From contig DAOVNI010000073.1 of NCBI GenBank assembly GCA_030630315.1, positions 1-7,404 on the forward strand: 7,404 nucleotides of DNA, in the 5' to 3' direction. Below the pieces are notes generated by a model. That model worked only from the letters and a program-made list of their open reading frames with translations. It ran no database searches and was not told where the DNA came from. This document shows, piece by piece, positions 5,726 to 7,404 of the stretch. The DNA comes from Phycisphaerae bacterium. Its GTDB lineage: Bacteria; Planctomycetota; Phycisphaerae; Sedimentisphaerales; Anaerobacaceae. The translations under genes and the position numbers were made by a program. Position 1 is the first letter of the stretch. Each line of letters begins with the position of its first letter.

Positions 5726-5738
5726 TGTTTCAAAACTG

Positions 5739-5757
5739 GCGGTTTAAAGTTAAACGC
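5739..5757 (-). promoter_or_regulatory. Bulged hairpin in the lipoprotein leader
   Basis: On the - strand GCGTTTAA and TTAAACCGC pair over 8 bp with one bulged C, around a CT loop. It lies between the putative -10 box at 5797-5802 and the terminator-like hairpin at 5700-5725, so the leader RNA could have two stems in series. Its A/U-rich core makes it weak, and no known riboswitch class is recognised. Confidence 0.35.
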
Positions 5758-5796
5758 TAAAAATTCAGCGCATTAAGCTATTGAATTGCTATTACA

Positions 5797-5805
5797 ATTA
5801 TATCA
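5797..5805 (-). promoter_or_regulatory. Extended -10 promoter for the lipoprotein gene
   Basis: The - strand reads TGATATAAT: a consensus TATAAT (5797-5802) preceded by the TG of an extended -10 element (5804-5805). No good -35 is found at 16-18 nt, which extended -10 promoters tolerate. Predicted transcription would start near 5790 and leave a leader of about 115 nt before the lipoprotein ATG. An AT-rich background raises the chance of a coincidental match. Confidence 0.45.
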
Positions 5806-5866
5806 TCCTTTATCCGATTATTAAGGCAAAATAGTGAAAAATCTACACCGATTTAACGTTTTATTT

Positions 5867-6340
5867 TCAAACAGTTAAATCCGGGATATTCCCATCTTTG
5901 AAGTGCTTGTCCACCCAGCCGCACTTAACATTCTCCCGGGTGTCGAAGTATTTGACATAAGGTTTTATATCAAGAACTGGCGTTTGGTCTAAAACGTCCA
6001 CTTCAGTAAAATACATCTTATTTGCTTCTATTCTTCCGATCTTCACAATAGAAAGCCCTATATGATTGGGCCGATGTGGACTTCTTATAGCGAATATTCC
6101 ATGTTTATTTTGCTCAAGAAACGGCCGGCCCTGAACCTCCTCACTCTGCGACTTATGGAAATAGTATAGTATTATCGCATGGCTGAACTTATTCAGGTCT
6201 TTCAAGCCGCTGACATACTTTTCTTTTAATTCAATCCACGCCTCCGCCTCGCCGTTAAAAATTCCCTGGATGGGGATATCCTTGCTCTGTTTATACGGCG
6301 AACAAATTTTCCCAATTGGATGCATTATTATTTGCTCCAT
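5867..6340 (-). CDS. trmO: TrmO/TsaA (UPF0066) family tRNA methyltransferase, short form
   Basis: TrmO transfers a methyl group from S-adenosylmethionine to the N6 of t6A37 in certain tRNAs, using an unusual beta-barrel fold. The family signatures are present: HPIGKICSPYK at residues 7-17, GRPFLEQNKHGIFAIRSPHR starting at 71, then PNHIGLSIVKI to 101 (the RSPxRPN.IGLS motif), and DVLDQTPVLDIKPYVKYFD at 115-133. At 157 residues it has only the catalytic domain; E. coli TrmO is about 235 residues with an added C-terminal domain. Short homologues are common in anaerobes and archaea, and not all have been shown to modify tRNA, so the substrate is inferred. The start is supported by AGGGG at 6347-6351, 6 nt before the ATG. 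The gene stands alone between the lipoprotein and a repeat element. Confidence 0.87.
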   Translation of the reverse strand: MEQIIMHPIGKICSPYKQSKDIPIQGIFNGEAEAWIELKEKYVSGLKDLNKFSHAIILYYFHKSQSEEVQGRPFLEQNKHGIFAIRSPHRPNHIGLSIVKIGRIEANKMYFTEVDVLDQTPVLDIKPYVKYFDTRENVKCGWVDKHFKDGNIPDLTV

Positions 6341-6387
6341 ACTTTACCCCTTTTTAACATACTCCTTTGACAATCCGTCTTTTCTTT

Positions 6388-6418
6388 AGTATCATCCTCA
6401 TTTCCGTAATTTTGGCAA
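6388..6418 (-). promoter_or_regulatory. Possible sigma70-type promoter for trmO (weak)
   Basis: On the - strand TTGCCA (6413-6418; 5 of 6 to TTGACA) and GATACT (6388-6393; 4 of 6 to TATAAT) are separated by 19 nt, longer than ideal. Transcription would start about 40 nt before the trmO ATG. This is the best candidate in the gap between ybaK and trmO. Confidence 0.3.
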
Positions 6419-6436
6419 TCTTATAAGTGAATCCGA

Positions 6437-6508
6437 AGTAGCGAGTAGCGAGTATCGAGCATCGCTTGTCCGCCGTAGCTTCAGCGAAGGCGGAAGCATC
6501 GAGTCACG
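6437..6508. repeat. 7-bp tandem repeat array interrupted by a hairpin element
   Basis: Four head-to-tail units AGTAGCG, AGTAGCG, AGTATCG, AGCATCG occupy 6437-6464. A 30-nt segment (6465-6494) follows that contains an imperfect hairpin: TCCGCC at 6469-6474 pairs with GGCGGA at 6489-6494. AGCATCG then returns at 6495-6501, followed by AGTCACG (6502-6508). The hairpin is thus bounded by identical 7-bp copies. The array runs over the stop codon of the ybaK-like gene (6504-6506), so its last residues come from repeat sequence. No T-tract accompanies the hairpin. The AGCTTCAG in its loop region also occurs at 7087-7094. Confidence 0.7.
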
Positions 6509-6968
6509 ACGTTACATGGTAGCTGAATTCGAGCACCTGCGGATTAACCAGCTTCCGGTAATCATCCATACTCATCCGTATCGCTTTTTCGTGCGTGCCG
6601 GCCTGGAACGTGATATGGTCGTCCTTCTCTATGGCCTTGTCTATAATTGTCGGCAAATCATATAAATTCCCGAAGGGCGGCTCCGCCCCCAGATCACAGT
6701 CGTCGAACAGCTTCTCCATATCCTTTTCCTCGGCCAGCGAAACTTTTTTAGCGCCGAGTTGTTTTTTCAACGCACGCATATCAATCTTGTAGCACGCTGA
6801 AAGCACACACATTACGTACTTACCGTCGGCCTTGACTATCACCGGCTTGGCTACGTATTTCCCCGGCTCATGCTCCACCGCCGCCATCTCCTGCGCTGAG
6901 AACGCCGGCTCGTGTTTAGTAACCTCGTACTTTACTCCCGACTTTTTCAGAAATTTTATCACTCGCAT
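6504..6968 (-). CDS. YbaK/EbsC/ProX-type aminoacyl-tRNA deacylase
   Basis: This 154-residue single-domain protein belongs to the YbaK/aa-tRNA-editing family (PF04073), whose members hydrolyse wrongly charged tRNAs (for example Cys- or Ala-tRNA-Pro) in trans in the cytoplasm. Family marks are HEPAFSAQEMAAVEH (19-33), VAKPVIVKADGKYVMCVL (39-56) with the conserved Lys41, and GAEPPFGNLYDLPTIID (94-110), followed by a short FQAGTHEKAIRMSMDDY hairpin and helix. The length is typical of stand-alone deacylases, and no synthetase domain is attached. Which tRNA is edited cannot be told from sequence. GAGAGG at 6975-6980 lies 6 nt before the ATG, and a promoter is visible at 7026-7054. The C-terminal Ser codon and the stop fall inside a tandem repeat, so the tail may have been remodelled. 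Confidence 0.88.
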   Translation of the reverse strand: MRVIKFLKKSGVKYEVTKHEPAFSAQEMAAVEHEPGKYVAKPVIVKADGKYVMCVLSACYKIDMRALKKQLGAKKVSLAEEKDMEKLFDDCDLGAEPPFGNLYDLPTIIDKAIEKDDHITFQAGTHEKAIRMSMDDYRKLVNPQVLEFSYHVTS

Positions 6969-7025
6969 CTTACACCTCTCAAAAAAGTACCCAAAATCAC
7001 CCGGCTACAATTTCTTATATGGTTA

Positions 7026-7054
7026 TTTTTATCTACGAAGATTCGCCCTGTCAA
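7026..7054 (-). promoter_or_regulatory. Sigma70-like promoter for the ybaK-like gene
   Basis: On the - strand a consensus TTGACA (7049-7054) is followed after 17 nt by TAAAAA (7026-7031; 4 of 6 to TATAAT). Initiation near 7019 would give a leader of about 50 nt with the GAGAGG ribosome site. It is the best-formed promoter in the window. Confidence 0.6.
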
Positions 7055-7080
7055 TAGCCGATACCAAAATTTAACCCGCC

Positions 7081-7187
7081 CCGCCCAGCTTCAGACGGGA
7101 CGGATTCGATATTCCTATCCCCTATCCGCTGCCCGTAATATGAATATCTCCCCCTATCCAAATGTAGGGCCAAACCCCTATGCGCCA
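7081..7187. repeat. Intergenic weak hairpin and CCTATCC repeats
   Basis: The spacer upstream of the ybaK promoter holds no gene. At 7081-7103, CCGCCC and GGGACGG form a short stem with one mismatch around a segment containing AGCTTCAG, the octamer also seen in the hairpin at 6465-6494. CCTATCC occurs twice in tandem at 7114-7127 and again at 7153-7159, with a related CCCCTATG at 7175-7182. The function is unknown. Confidence 0.4.
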
Positions 7188-7196
7188 CCCCAAACG

Positions 7197-7232
7197 AAAA
7201 AAGGGCTGCAAGCAATAAACTCACAGCCCTTT
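7197..7232 (-). terminator. Intrinsic terminator of the Ig-like protein gene
   Basis: On the - strand AAAGGGCTG (7224-7232) pairs with CAGCCCTTT (7200-7208) over 9 bp, extendable by weak pairs into the loop. The transcript then continues to six T in total (7197-7202). It lies 28 nt after the TAG of the partial gene at 7261. On the + strand the A/T flanks are less suitable. Confidence 0.8.
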
Positions 7233-7260
7233 GGTTTAAATTCCGTTATTGTCTCCAGAA

Positions 7261-7404
7261 CTAACGCTGGTCGTGCGGGACCGTAACCGTTGCGCTCGCA
7301 ACAGCAGCATTACCTGAATCGTCGACCGCCTGATACGTTATGGTGTAAATCCTGCCGCTGCCGGTTCCGCTGCGTTCGGCCCTTAGATAGATAGACCCAT
7401 CATC
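7261..7404 (-). CDS. C-terminal end of an Ig-like/HYR-type secreted repeat protein (partial)
   Basis: The last 47 codons of a gene that begins beyond the right edge end with a TAG at 7261-7263. The residues [19 protein letters not shown], then [20 protein letters not shown] and PHDQR, are the closing strands of an immunoglobulin-like domain. 'Y.itY.a.D.sGN.a.asatVtV' is the usual ending of HYR and related bacterial Ig-like modules, found in large secreted or surface proteins. No PEP-CTERM or other anchor follows, so the protein probably ends just after the domain. The full size and partner domains cannot be seen. A strong terminator follows directly. Confidence 0.75.
   Translation of the reverse strand, partial: DDGSIYLRAERSGTGSGRIYTITYQAVDDSGNAAVASATVTVPHDQR

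Noticed and set aside
6310..6361. Ten-codon upstream ORF (MLKRGKVWSK) overlapping the trmO start on the - strand
   Set aside because: Its GGAG is only 1 nt from the ATG, too close for initiation, and the peptide shows no leader-peptide pattern.
6437..6508. CRISPR-like array
   Set aside because: The units are 7 bp, directly tandem and without unique spacers, and no cas gene is nearby.

Overview
The window reads as a stretch of bacterial chromosome, most likely from an uncultured anaerobic planctomycete-like organism (Phycisphaerae or a relative). That assignment is an inference. It rests on a PEP-CTERM sorting tail, a secreted Ig-like repeat protein, an electron-bifurcating Nfn complex typical of anaerobes, and many short palindromic or tandem repeats between genes. 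No rRNA, tRNA, CRISPR array, phage gene or origin was seen.

Left half (1-3870, all + strand): the 3' end of tryptophanyl-tRNA synthetase, a small DUF2007 protein and the kleisin ScpA form a tight housekeeping cluster. A 142-bp spacer made of A-rich near-repeats and a 31-nt inverted repeat follows. Then come nfnA and nfnB, the two subunits of the NADH-dependent reduced ferredoxin:NADP+ oxidoreductase, which links the NADH, NADPH and ferredoxin pools.

Middle (3870-4990): transcription converges here. A REP-associated Y1 tyrosine transposase (RAYT) gene on the - strand is bracketed by two related, inverted 20-nt palindromes. The distal palindrome is followed by a perfect tandem copy of 22 bp. 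Next to it lies an orphan PEP-CTERM C-terminal tail, whose stop codon lies inside the repeat, and then an unrecognised 145-aa ORF that overlaps the tail in a TAATG arrangement. This is the most unusual part of the window.

Right half (4990-7404, all - strand): an AT-rich region carries a BamE/SmpA-like lipoprotein with a structured leader. Then come a short TrmO-family tRNA methyltransferase, a tandem-repeat and hairpin element overlapping the next stop codon, and a YbaK/ProX-type aminoacyl-tRNA deacylase with a good sigma70-like promoter. The last 47 codons of an Ig-like secreted protein, followed by an intrinsic terminator, complete the window. Both complete enzymes here act on tRNA, but separate promoters and a repeat between them argue against one operon.

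I found no clear new multi-gene system. The best leads are the RAYT/REP unit with its PEP-CTERM remnant, and the hairpin element embedded in 7-bp tandem repeats.
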